In this document: piece by piece, positions 1-11,300 of the stretch
Numbering within the stretch: position 1 is the first letter of the stretch
Layout: each line of letters starts with the position of its first letter
Assembly (NCBI GenBank): GCA_950295325.1
Contig: OX485803.1
Coordinates: forward strand, 46,451,554 to 46,515,553
Source of the DNA: Polytrichum commune
Taxonomy: Eukaryota > Streptophyta > Polytrichopsida > Polytrichales > Polytrichaceae
Length of the DNA: 64,000 nucleotides
Reading direction: 5' to 3'
Notes under the pieces: generated by a model
Seen by the model: the letters and a program-made list of their open reading frames with translations, nothing else
Database searches by the model: none
Told to the model about the DNA's origin: nothing
Made by a program: the position numbers and the translations under genes

Positions 1-1
1 T

Positions 2-1648
2 CCAAGTCCTTCAGATGAGGATTTAACTGGAGCCAGGTGGCATGGAGATTGTGATCGTGAGGCAGTGCCGGGTTGGCATGCTGCCACATATCTCACAATG
101 ATGTCGGGATTGGCTGCTGAGATCCTTGTAGAAGAACAGGATGAGGAGGTTGATAAATCTCTCGTTGTTAGTGATGTGTGGGAAGACCAGGCGGTCTTGC
201 ACAAACTTCAACACGGGATATTTCCTCTTGGACTATCTGCTATGGAGCGAGATAGAGTTAGTCACCGGATAACAAGATTTCGTTGGGCAAACAGCTTGTT
301 ATTTCGTGTGTGGCCGAACGGAACGAGACGCATCGTTCCAAGGCCAGATCAAAGAGCTTCTTTGGTGCGGCAAGTGCACGAGGAGCTTGGACATTTTGGA
401 GTGCGAAGGACGCACTCTATGTTGCGCAACCAATATTGGTGGACTGGTATGTATCAACAGGTTGCCACTTATGTTTCTCGGTGTGAAGTATGTGACCGGG
501 TCAGGTCAAGTTTTAATACTTTGTCACCTCAACTTCAGCCTTTACCTATTATGGGCTTGGGATATCGTTGGTCTTTGGATTTTGCCGGACCGCTTATTAT
601 CACTCCACGTGGTTCCAAGTATGTGCTTGTGATGGTGGAGCATTTTAGTAAGTGGATTGAACTCGTAGCTCTTCCCCAAAATTCCTCAGAATTGGCGGCT
701 ATGGCATTTCTTGATCGAGTTTTGGCACGGTTTGGAGCACCTGCAGAGGTGTTGACGGATCAAGGGAGAGAATTCCTTGGATCTTTCGAGGCTTTGTGTA
801 CCAAGGCTTTGATTGATCATCGGACAACTTCCAGAGATCACCCTGAGGCAGATGGCTTAGCTAAACGAGTTGTTCAGACGGTTAAGCGCGGTTTGCGGAA
901 GTATGGATTGCTTCATGGCAACCATCGCGATTGGGACTTGATGTTACTATGGATAGCAATGGGTTATCGTTTCAGCAGGCAAACATCTTTGGCATCCTAT
1001 AGTCCTTACCAACTCTTGTATGGACGGGAACCAATTTTACCTAACTCGGTGCGAGAGAAATTGGCTCCGGTGGTAAACTTGGATGATCCAGATGTTTGGG
1101 CTCAATGTCTTCATAACCGAGCAACGTTCTTCCAAAAGGCCATGCCTATGGCTATGGAGAACTTAAATATTGCTCAACATCGTGATACATTACGGTATGC
1201 CCGAATCCGCAGTGGAGCTTATCGACCTCAGGTTCGTAGATTTTCCAAGGGGGATTATATTTACTTGCAACGGGAGGCGCCTACGACATCGGATGTCAAG
1301 GCTGGACGCACGATTTTGCGGGTAAAAGATGTCTTGCCAAGTGGTATATTATTGCTTGAAGGCAAGAATGGACGGGAATGTCGTGAGCATTCAAAGAATT
1401 GTGCTCCATGTCACCTTCCCATCGATGGCTCTGTGCATCCCGAGTTGGCGGTTGTACCACAGGGTCTGCCTTGTTATGTTTGTGGAGAGAAGAAAGGAGC
1501 TGCAACAATGTTATTGTGCGACCAATGTCAACATGGATGGCACATGGCATGTTTGACACCTCCCCTTTTGAGTCTTCCTTTTGGCAATTGGGTTTGTCCT
1601 CGTTGTCGGAAAGCCTCTCATTCCGTGGCCGTTAATGGTCATGATTGA
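2..1648 (+). mobile_element. Ty3/gypsy pol fragment: integrase with C-terminal PHD finger (5' truncated by window)
   Basis: The frame is open from base 2, so the polyprotein continues to the left of the window; numbering here counts from the GTG at 65. Seen: an HHCC zinc-binding region (H105, H110, C140, C143), then the integrase core with D172 in a SLDFAGP context and D232 in TDQGREF. The position that should hold the catalytic Glu, in the DGLAKR stretch, is Lys 267. The C-terminus carries a complete C4HC3 PHD finger (C470, C473, C485, C488, H493, C496, C511, C514) ending 13 residues before the stop. Known: gypsy integrases insert the cDNA copy, and many carry a C-terminal chromodomain that targets chromatin; here a PHD finger sits in that place. 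Reverse transcriptase and RNase H would lie upstream, outside the window. The frame is intact, but the Glu-to-Lys change should kill strand transfer. Confidence 0.88.
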
Positions 1649-1971
1649 GGATTTTGTGAATGTTTACCACATGTTTTAGTAGTGAAGTTGTTATTTAGTT
1701 GGTTGAAATTTTATGGGATTAAAAATTACATTGAAAGAGTTATCCAAGAATTCAACATAAATTGTTGAAGGCGATTAAGGATGGGGCTCAAATTGCACCC
1801 AGCCTACAGTTTTTGGATTACTTTCTCAATCATGAATTTAATTCCTTAGATTACCACTACCCAATTGAATATGTATAGATGTAGCAACAACTTCATCATG
1901 TTCAACAACTCTACCGATGAGTGTGTTTGTTCCTAGCCGATTGGAGGGGCTCCTTATCTGCTAGTGGGGGC

Positions 1972-2709
1972 ACTTGAAGAGGTGGTTGTTTAGCATTTTA
2001 GTTTGCTATTTTATTTTGCTAATTGATGTTGACACCGACACTCGATCTGTTGTGTTTAACGATCTTAGTTTACACGACAGCTGTCACGTGAGGTGACATC
2101 GGGGGCTAAGTCACGTCAATTTAGGAGTAAATAGACTCCACTAGGAGTCCATGTATGTTGGGATGAGTAACGGACTCCATTGGGAGTCCTAGTTAGTTGT
2201 TCATCCACTCCATGGATGAACTCCACATAGGATTGGGGTTGTATGGAGAGGAAGGCCTCTTAACTTGCCATTGTTGTCAAGTCAAGTCTTGTGAATGTGT
2301 TTTGAGAGAGAGAGAGCTTGTTGTTGCTTTCTCATGGCTATGGTGTAATAGATTATGAGTAAAGCCTTTACATTCTTTCTCCATCACTTGCACTCTTGGA
2401 TTCTCCCTTCGTGGAGTGAGAGATAGCTTGACTCTTGTGTGTGAATTTTAGAGTTTCTTAAGCTTTGTAAGGAGACATTTTAGTTTCTTAAGCTTGTTGT
2501 TGCTTTCTCATGGCTATGGTGTAATAGATTATGAGTAAAGCCTTTGCATTCTTTCTCCACCACTTGTACTCTTGGATTCTCCCTTCGTGGAGTGAGAGAT
2601 AGCTTGAAGAGGTGGTTGTTTAGCATTTTAGTTTGCTATTTTATTTTGCTAATTGATGTTGACGCCGACACTCGATCTGTTGTGTTTAACGATCTTAGTT
2701 TACACGACA
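1972..2709 (+). repeat. Duplicated LTR-like segments downstream of the gypsy pol gene
   Basis: Two near-identical direct repeats interleave here. A 108-base segment occurs at about 1972-2079 and 2602-2709 with a single obvious mismatch. A roughly 117-base segment occurs at about 2315-2431 and 2491-2608. Between them lies sequence opening with TGTCAC...GTGACA (about 2082-2098), an inverted pair of the kind found at LTR ends. The purine-rich run just before 1972 could be a polypurine tract. I infer a rearranged 3' LTR rather than an intact one, because the two repeats are too short and too close together to be a normal LTR pair. Confidence 0.55.
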
Positions 2710-2849
2710 ATTGGGTTTCTTGTAATAGGATCGGGATTTAATCCCAGTGTATTGAGCATTCAAAAAGCCGGGGTGCTTGACAAGGCCCACAAGCCCGTAA
2801 GCATTTTTAATGCTTGTTACATTGGTTCTTTTGAATAAAGTGTATAAGG

Positions 2850-5400
2850 GACAGTTTATTGTGAATCAGTGGTATTGGGCTCCAAGGTTGAATTGGAATC
2901 AGGTAATTGTATGTGAGTCTTTGCCTTTCACCCGGACTACGATGCATAAGGGTGGAGGGTTAGGGCTCACACCTGGGTAGAATTATCATAACATCAATAT
3001 GGCATTAGGATTGTATTGATCAAAGTAAATAGTCATGTATATGAAGATTCTTTCATCTTATGATACCAACCAAGTATCAAGTAATTGATTGTTATTACAC
3101 TTTTGATGCCAATTGAACCGGCTCTTTGATGTTGGATATTGATTGTATTGTGTATTGATACAATGCATTCTCCTATATAATAGTCTAACATTGATCCAAA
3201 ACACTTTTCGATGAACGTTATTGTTTTTGGACTGCATATTGTACCCAATCTTGAAGATTGGTTTTTCAAACTAGGAGGAGTTTTTTCTTGAATTGGGATG
3301 AACAAGCTTTGGCGAGAAAGTGTTGCCACAATGTTGCATATTGGCACCACTTCAATTTTGAAGACTTCAAAATCCCAGACCTCTTTGGGTCCTAAATTTT
3401 GCTCTTAACCAACAAGATTATTCAATTTTGGAGTTTTGGACCTTGTCAATTTTATATTTTGGAAAAATTGTTATGCCTACCTCAAAGAGCTAGTCAAAAT
3501 GAATGCTCCTAAAAATCACGATAACATTGTCTAATGTGGTCATGGAGGACTCCAAATTTGTTCACAAAGAACAACATGGACCTTGGCCTAGGGGTAAACC
3601 CAACTCGGACCACAACATAGTTCTCGATCTTAGTGTAAACCACCCTCCAAGAAGACTATCGACTTCTTCTTCATAAAATATGAGAAGACATGGAAGGTAT
3701 CAACATATTGAGGACAGCTAGAAGCCAAAAAAAGTCAAGACCATCCCCAATATGAGAAGATATCAAAATTTACTAAGTTTATAACCAAATTTCTTAAAGG
3801 GAGGTCATTCAAATTTCCACTCGATTGATTCACATGTATGTTCACAAAGAACATCAAGTATGAAGCCTCGTGCTTTTATGCCATTCTATTGCAGTTGGTA
3901 AAACAAAAATCGTGGATTTGATTTTTCTTCTAACTAAGTTAGTTTACAGTGCACATTTCCGTGTGGAGGGGGTTCCAAAATTTTGTTAGCTTTGTAGTGG
4001 TTTTTGATGGCCCATGGAAGTGTGTTTAAAGACACGCTTTCATGTATTGGTTGTCTATGGAAAGAAAACTAGCCTTCACCAATGTTGACAAGCATTGGAG
4101 GAATTCTTAACATGTTTTGGGGTGAACAATTCCATGTGGAGCAAGTGAGTCAACAAATACGAGAGTAGGTGTAATAATTTAAAAGTTAGAAACTACCCAT
4201 CATCCACCTTATCCATTTTGAATGTTGCATGAATTGAGTGGATTGATCATCTTTTATATTTTGGTTTCTAGAAAGAAAAAAGCATGTTAAACACAAAAAA
4301 AACATCTCATCAAAGGGTTAAACATCGATCATAAAAATCAATCAATGTAAAAATATGGCAACATCAATTCCATGCCAACATGATTTTTCCAATCAAGTTT
4401 TTATGTTCAAATTAAGTTGACTTCCAATTTTGAAACTAAGAGTGAGTCCATTGCACTTCTCCAAATTTTAACCTCTTCTTCAGGTAATTATGTTGGCCCA
4501 TCGATCTTTTTTCTTTGAGCAAAATCTAAACACACTTTGGTGTGCAATGCTTTTTCTTTCTTTCTTTTATCCCTTGGAGATAAAGGCATGATAAATAAAC
4601 GAATGTGTGGCTAGTGGGACATGCCATTGGTGTCATGATTGGCTCTTGCGAGTGAGTGGGGGTAGGTTGGGCACACATAGAGGGGCCCACATGCATCATT
4701 ATAGTGCTACTATGTGGACATGCAAGGCAATTACATGACACAATACCAACTAAAAGCAAAGCCTATGCTACACATGAGAATGCAATGGTGCAAATATACG
4801 TCCAAGGGCCCCATGAAATCACATAAGTTGGCTATAAGCAAATTTATTAAGACCATTTTGTGGCATTGTGAAAAAATCATACATATGTTGGAGATTCTTA
4901 CAAATCACCTGAGTGGAAGTTGTTGTTGGTGCAACACTACTGAATTCAAATGTTGAAACTACAAGTCCATCAATTGAATGCCTGTCAAACTCCACAAATA
5001 AATTGTGCAAAACAAACACAATAAACCCACTCCACTACTATAGTAAAGTAACATTGATTGAAACATTGTGGAAAAATCATGAAACAAACGTCATTGTTCC
5101 CACTCCAACTCAAACCTACAAAACAAACACAAAACCACCTTTTGATGCCCAAACCAACAAGTATGTAAAAGGTCAAAAAAACCTAAAAATCAAATAAAAC
5201 ACATGCATATGCATAATTTAATGTCACAAATTAGTAGATGGCTCATTTGTGCCATACATTGTGCACAACATGCAACTTGATCTCTCCAATAACTCCAAAA
5301 ACTAGCCAATACATCATCTTCCTCAACCAAATATAAGGGCAACAATGGAGAGGACTAGCGTGAGAGCACACATAGACACAAGGCAACCAACACATAGGTA
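2850..5400. other. AT-rich intergenic sequence, no gene recognised
   Basis: The open frames here are short, overlap on both strands and show no recognisable motif. The sequence is AT-rich with many short homopolymer runs. It probably contains old transposon sequence belonging to the hAT relic on its right, but I cannot align it to a named family by eye. Confidence 0.5.
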
Positions 5401-5506
5401 CATATTGTCTTTTTAAAAGAAATAATTTGTACACATGTTAGCTTACTCTTCCCTTGTACTATTTCTACACTTTTCCCATTTCTCACACATTTGATATCTT
5501 CCTTTT

Positions 5507-6680
5507 CTAGAGCACAATGCACACTACAAAATGGTTTTTTGGTTGCTTCCAAAAAAAAGGATGTTGGAGGAGATTTTTGGAATGTTTTACTAGGATGATG
5601 GAGCATATTTGAGTTAGGAGTCCATAAACCACATCATAAAGTGCCTTTATATTGCACTTTATGACACTTTCAATCAAAGATGGCAACTTGATAAGGAAAG
5701 GTCTTCCCGAGTAGAAATCTTTGTGCAGATATGTGGACAACAAGGTGGAAGTGGGAGGATAGTTTATTATGAAGCTTGTTATTGAGGAAAAACAAGGAAC
5801 TGTATGTATGCTTGTCTTTGATGCTTCCCAATACTTGCATAGGTGCATGTTTCGCCACCTTGAAGTACTTGGAAAGCTTGACAACAATGAATGCATTGTG
5901 AAATAGTTTTATCCAAAACATGGACACATGCTCTCCGTTGTCAACAATGCCATTGCCCCCTCTCCCCACCCCCATGCATGTTCACAAACATTGTGTTGTT
6001 GAAAAAACACACATGTAATTCAAGAGTGGGAATGTGAAGGAGTGGAGGCATCCACTCCAAGGCATTGTAGGTCTTTGTTACACTGTCTTCTCCAACACAA
6101 AAAAAAACATTGTGGTCACATAGTTATTGCATTTGTTTGTGCCATAGTGGTGTTTCAATGGATCTAATTGCCCCATGAATGTGGTCACATAGTCTCTGCA
6201 AGCCAATATCGAGGATAACACATTCCGAGGACACATAAGGCCTCCTATGCCAAAAACTTCCTCTCCAACTCCTTAGTTAGGTGGCATGCAACATCAAAGA
6301 GATGATTCTTCACCAAGCCAACAATCACCTCCTGGTTAATGCACAAAACATCGTCAAGCTCGTTGAGAAATGCAATGAAACACATTCCAACCGTGTGGGA
6401 TATTCCATCAGCCTTGTACACAAGACGTGACACTTTGGAGTTGAAGTCAAATGATCGATCTTGCTCCACAAATGTGGGGGTGTCGGCCACCAAAGATGAA
6501 GATTGCAAGAATTCCTCACCCACAAAAGAGTAAGTTGGATCAAGGTACATACGATACAAATTAGATTCACAGATTTTCATGGCCGTTATGAAATCCACAA
6601 TGTATTATGCAAGGATTTGTGCAACTTCAATCAAGGAAGTGACTGCATACAACAATGACATCGATCTTGGTAGGACGAGC
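5507..6680 (-). pseudogene. Decayed hAT-type transposase (C-terminal half)
   Basis: Two minus-strand open segments read as consecutive parts of a hAT transposase. The upstream part (6598-6245) has a DFITAMKICESNLYRMY stretch and ends with LTKELERKFLA. The downstream part (5975-5670) carries VLGSIKDKHTYSSL followed by NNKLHNKLSSHFHLVV, which matches the style of the hAT C-terminal dimerisation region (typically a VLGSVEDERTFS-like motif, then a K/RLRNRL-like stretch). Between and after them the frame is broken by stops and a frame change, so it cannot encode a working enzyme. hAT enzymes cut and paste DNA elements with 8-bp target duplications; I did not find the ends of this copy. Assignment rests on the dimerisation motif and its order relative to the upstream segment. 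Confidence 0.6.
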
Positions 6681-6809
6681 TAGGAAGCCATTTTTTAATA
6701 ATCCAACACCACTCAGGAAGGAAACTCGGGTGACTTTGTGTTAATTTTTATAAACTCTTGATTTGGGACTAAAGCCATGATTTCATTTGCTTTACTTTAC
6801 AAATAACTT

Positions 6810-6950
6810 CATTGAGTGTGGGATAATTGATAAAATTTGAAGATATAGTCCAATCTCTTCTAAACTTGTGCCTTATGGTGTTTGTTCTTTATCCTCACCT
6901 AACCACATGCCAATCAATATAGGTGTCCGATTAAGAAAAGTAACCGAATA
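6810..6950 (-). repeat. Solo copy of the foldback-arm repeat family (minus orientation)
   Basis: This stretch is a diverged copy, in reverse orientation, of the arm sequence seen in the foldback element near 51.06-51.79 kb. Shared blocks include TTTGAAGA.ATAGTCCAATCTCTT and TTTGTTCTTT.ATCCTCAC, with the same spacing as at 51.66-51.76 kb. No second arm is visible beside it, so this is a single-arm fragment. Confidence 0.65.
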
Positions 6951-7079
6951 ACACACACATTCTTTAGTCGGAGACATGACTTCCTCTCCAAGTATGAAAT
7001 CATTCACCTCGTGTACTCTTCGGAAATGCCATCAACCTTATGTTGTAGGAGCAACATAAAGTGTGTGACTGGGTGACCG

Positions 7080-8308
7080 CTTCATCCGGTTCCAAAGCGA
7101 CAGGGAGTTCACTCTCACCTTTAAAGAAAAGGAAAGTGGGCGGGAAGTTACTACAGTACTACTGGGGGTGCACCGAAGTTACTATAGTAACAGAGGGGGA
7201 GTGCTATAAAGAGCGCCTCCCGTGAGCAATCGAGTTTCCAAGTTCACGCCCACGGTGCTAGTCACCGCCATTTTGCTTCAAAAGCTTGGGGTCCAGGCCA
7301 CTTCGCACTTGCGGTAGGCGCCTCGAAGAAGAAGATGCTCGCACATCGAGGCAGATGAGCTTGGATCATCCCACACGGCGGAACGCGAAAATCCGTGTCC
7401 AACGAGCCAAATATTGTGAAACTTGAATGTGTGTGGGACGCTCCCTGTTTGCCCTATTTTAAAAATTTTAAAAATTTCAAAATCTTCCTTCCATTTGGAC
7501 GGGTGGAGGAGCGGCAGGCTGATTGAAGAGAATCACGCCATGTCGATTTAGAGCGGCGTGGTGAGGAGTATTTTTGTGTTGGTTTAGGAGGAAGCGTGTG
7601 GCTTCAGAATCTGAGAAGCGTGGTTTGTGGCAGGCATACTTTGGAGGAATGCGGCGGAGAGCGCGATATTTCAATATCGGCATGATTAATTGAGAAGGGT
7701 GATTGACAGCGAGTACGATGCTCTGCTGGTTTATTCCACAGGCGGTTCAGTTCGTATTTCGTTCCGTCTCTGAAGTGTTGGGAAGCTCATGGTGAGATTA
7801 GGGTTTAAGGAAAGGCGCATGCTAAGGCTTCGGATACAAAGAGGTTCAAGGTATTATGCGACAGAAGAATATGTGGCCTTGCGTTCAGGAGTAATTGGAA
7901 GCGCAGGGACGCATTTCACAAAGCAAAATATATGAAGGGTGCGTGGGTAGTGCTGGATTAGGGTTCTCAATGGGAAAGTGCAATATGAAGGCATGACTGC
8001 AAATAAAGATTGATTGAGTTTACTTCAGTGGGAGGCCCTGATTGTTTTACCTATTGATTTGAAGACATCGTTTTGGTCGCTGGGCTGTTGCTGCAGTTCA
8101 GGGTGTAACAAGGGTTTAAGAGTTTGCGTTGATTGCTCGCGCCGTTGTATCCGAAACCTTTATGGATCGGTATTGACAGGATAAAGAGCCATGTTCCTTT
8201 ATCACAGGTTTTTGATGCGGCAAGTTGAGTGTCTCGAGAAGTCTTGCCAAAATTTCCTGAGTGTTGAGAGGCATTGAGCTCTCTGGATACCTCGAAGTGT
8301 GAAGGCTT
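7080..8308 (+). promoter_or_regulatory. Upstream region and probable 5' UTR of the TAF1 gene
   Basis: Base composition changes here from AT-rich to CpG-richer sequence (GC-rich patches at about 7100-7400 and 8100-8300), and no open frame resembles a protein. It directly precedes the first TAF1 codon. A stop in frame with that codon lies at 8300-8302. I infer promoter plus 5' UTR; no TATA element or start site can be assigned with confidence. Confidence 0.45.
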
Positions 8309-11300
8309 ATGGGGGATCTATATAGAGAGGATAGCGATAGGGATGACGATGATGAGGAGGATGGAGATGGAGAGGGGAGAGGAGGTCGCATGCTGGGGTT
8401 TATGTTTGGCAACGTGGACGATGCCGGTGCTCTTGATGAAGAATACCTTGATCAGGTTTGTTTCCGCGTCTCTGGGATAAGGAGGGACAGATACAAGGTG
8501 TAGTTGGGAGTAGTTGCGATGGTTATTGTTTACTTCCCTTGGTTCTGGTTGGGAGTAGTTGGGATGGTTATAGTTCACTTTCCTTGGTTCTGTTTTGTTT
8601 GTAGTTACTATGTGGCACCGGGATTGGATTTCAAGGCCGTAGCATGGGATATGCTTTATCGGAGGCAATCACTCTCAGACAAACTTTCCATTAGACTCCA
8701 TAAATTGTTTCTCCACCCCATGGATTGCACCAATAAGAGGGACGATCGTTGAGGTCAAACATACTCTTCAACTACAAGATAAGTTGTGTGTAAACGAAAA
8801 AGAACCGTAGTTGTGGTTGAAAATGGGCCTGAACTACAACTCAATCATTGAGGTACGTGCGGTGGTCGTACGTAAACGCACCTTGAAGGAGGTGACTATC
8901 CAAAGAGGATCAAGGTTGTTGGCATTATTCAGCTTTCACTTAATAACACTGTTGAATCTTAACCTTACATGCTGCGCTCTTTCTTTTAGAGAGTGTGGCA
9001 GCTACTTTCAATTGATGCTGCGGTCACAACATTGACAAGTTTGCTGAGGAATGACTTTACCCTGCACGGCACATAGGAATCATATGGAAATCATTCTGCA
9101 CCATGCAAGATGACCTATCTGAAAGTTTGTCGAAGTTAATGCTTCCTAGCTGTTTGAATGGTCATTCGCACTACAAAGGTGGTTGTGGTTAACCACAATA
9201 ATCAACCACAACTATGGTTTTTTTCATTCATACTTGTTTTGTATATCCCTGTGGTTGTGGTCCTTGGTGGGCTCGGTTTTAAAAATCCCAATCTTTCATT
9301 GGCTTAGGTCTTGGACATGAGAAGAAATTAAAGAGATTTTTATCCTTGTTGGCCTTGGATTGTACTATCAAGTGGTTGCCTCCTCAACTTTCTCCCGAAC
9401 CATGGCCTTGAACCTCACTAGGGATGCCACATGAGCATGAACAACCACCCCAAGTGGTGGGGTTGATGGGGCAGAGCGTGGTTTTGGTTGTGGTTGTGGT
9501 TAGCATTTATTATGCCTTTCCATGGAAATACAAATAAAGAAAGTAAAGCACAACCATCGACAACCACCCCTAGTGTAAACTACCCTTGATTAGAAACAGT
9601 TCTTGATGTTTGAGCATACTGCAGCTTATTTTGGTTGAGAATAGAGGTTATGTAGTTCATCACCTAAATCACATGAATACATAGAATTGATTATCTTGAG
9701 AACTCATTTATTTTGAAGCTGCAATGTCTGCTTGAAATCAACCTCAGTTACCCTCTTCTTGGTGCAACTATAATGGTATGAAAACTTGAGGGCTTTATAG
9801 CAGGATTTAGTTTTTGAAGGTTTATCCTGAAATGTTGAAGACTATATTGTTGCACTTATGTTCATGCGTTTTAGTTCAGAAGAGTTGGCTTTAGTATAAT
9901 ACGGGGGAAGGTTGTATTTGTAGTTCTTGATGCGACTTGAACTAAGAATACATGAATCTGACAGGCGTAAGCAGGTGTTCGGTGACCAATATCACCTACT
10001 TGCACACCACTTGTACCATCTTCTAAAATATGTAGACTTCCCTTGGAATTTTTTTTCGTAAGCAGGTGTTCGGTGACCAATTCTCTCTTACTTTGGGCAT
10101 AATATCAGATATATCAAGTTAAGGGCAGGATCGTAAATGAAGAACCTCTTTTAATTCATTAATTTTGCGATCCTCCCTATATTTTAAAGACTGCATAGTC
10201 ATGCAATAAAGAGCAGGTTCTCTCTGTAAAGAAAGTAGAGGATTCAGAGCTTCCAGTTATCAGGCGCATGTTCCAAGATGCTGGGCTTTCTTTACCATGT
10301 CAATCCTCCTACTTCTCTATATCTCTTTATTCGGTCATGTGCCAAACCTTATAAAGTTTCTAGGCAGAGACATCATTCAGTTAGCTGCTCATCAGGAAGC
10401 AATCCAGTTATCTTTAGGGTTGGGTAATCTGTTCTTTTATTGTTAGGTAACGATGCCAACTTTGTTGACTCTGAATTTGAGGCTTGCTCTTCAAGGTGTA
10501 GCTGTCTTATGTTAATGTGCAGGATGCGAAGGAGCATCTGTCAGCCTTGGCGGATCAGTTAGGACCATCTCTGGTTGATATTGAAGTAAGTTAGTTCTTG
10601 ACTCTTTACATCTTTGCATGTGTTTATTGTGTGCAGATGATTTTTTTGAAGGTGAATTCCATTTCAAGTTGTTGTTAATCTTAGGTTGAGCTGCTCTTGC
10701 TCTTTCTGGCTACTTTTCAATGTTTTCTATTGGTCTCAGGTTACTTTCTTCTAGTATTTTTTATTTGGTCCCTAATTTGTGCCTCTATTTTGCTGAATAG
10801 ACAACGCATGTTGAATTTGAAATGTCTTTGCATTTTGTTTCACAGTACCTCCGTTTCTCCAGTCCTGATTCTTTTAGATGAATTTCCCTGACCACACACC
10901 ATAAACTATATTGACTATTTTACGAACCTGTTTGAATGTATCTGTATGCAGCAGCTCAATGCTAAAAGGAAAAGAGTAGCTTTTGCAAATGCAGGAGAGG
11001 AACATGAAGGTATTTGGTCTTTACTTGGTCAATAAGTTGGATGTTTTCTAGTAGGGGCTTGCTGACTTATTTGAGGTCATCTTTTCAATGTCTCATTTAT
11101 CATGTACCACAGTGTTTGTTGAGGTGACTGTATTTTTCAACATCTGCAGGCTAGCTTCTACAGATAATCTAAGAGGTGCATGTTGTCATCTCTTATGCAT
11201 TCTTGGAATGCTGTTGGACTGATACAGAAAGGGTTTGAATTGTAAATTTCAGATTATGGTCAGAAAGCAGAAGACGCAGTGGACTATGAAGACATACAGG

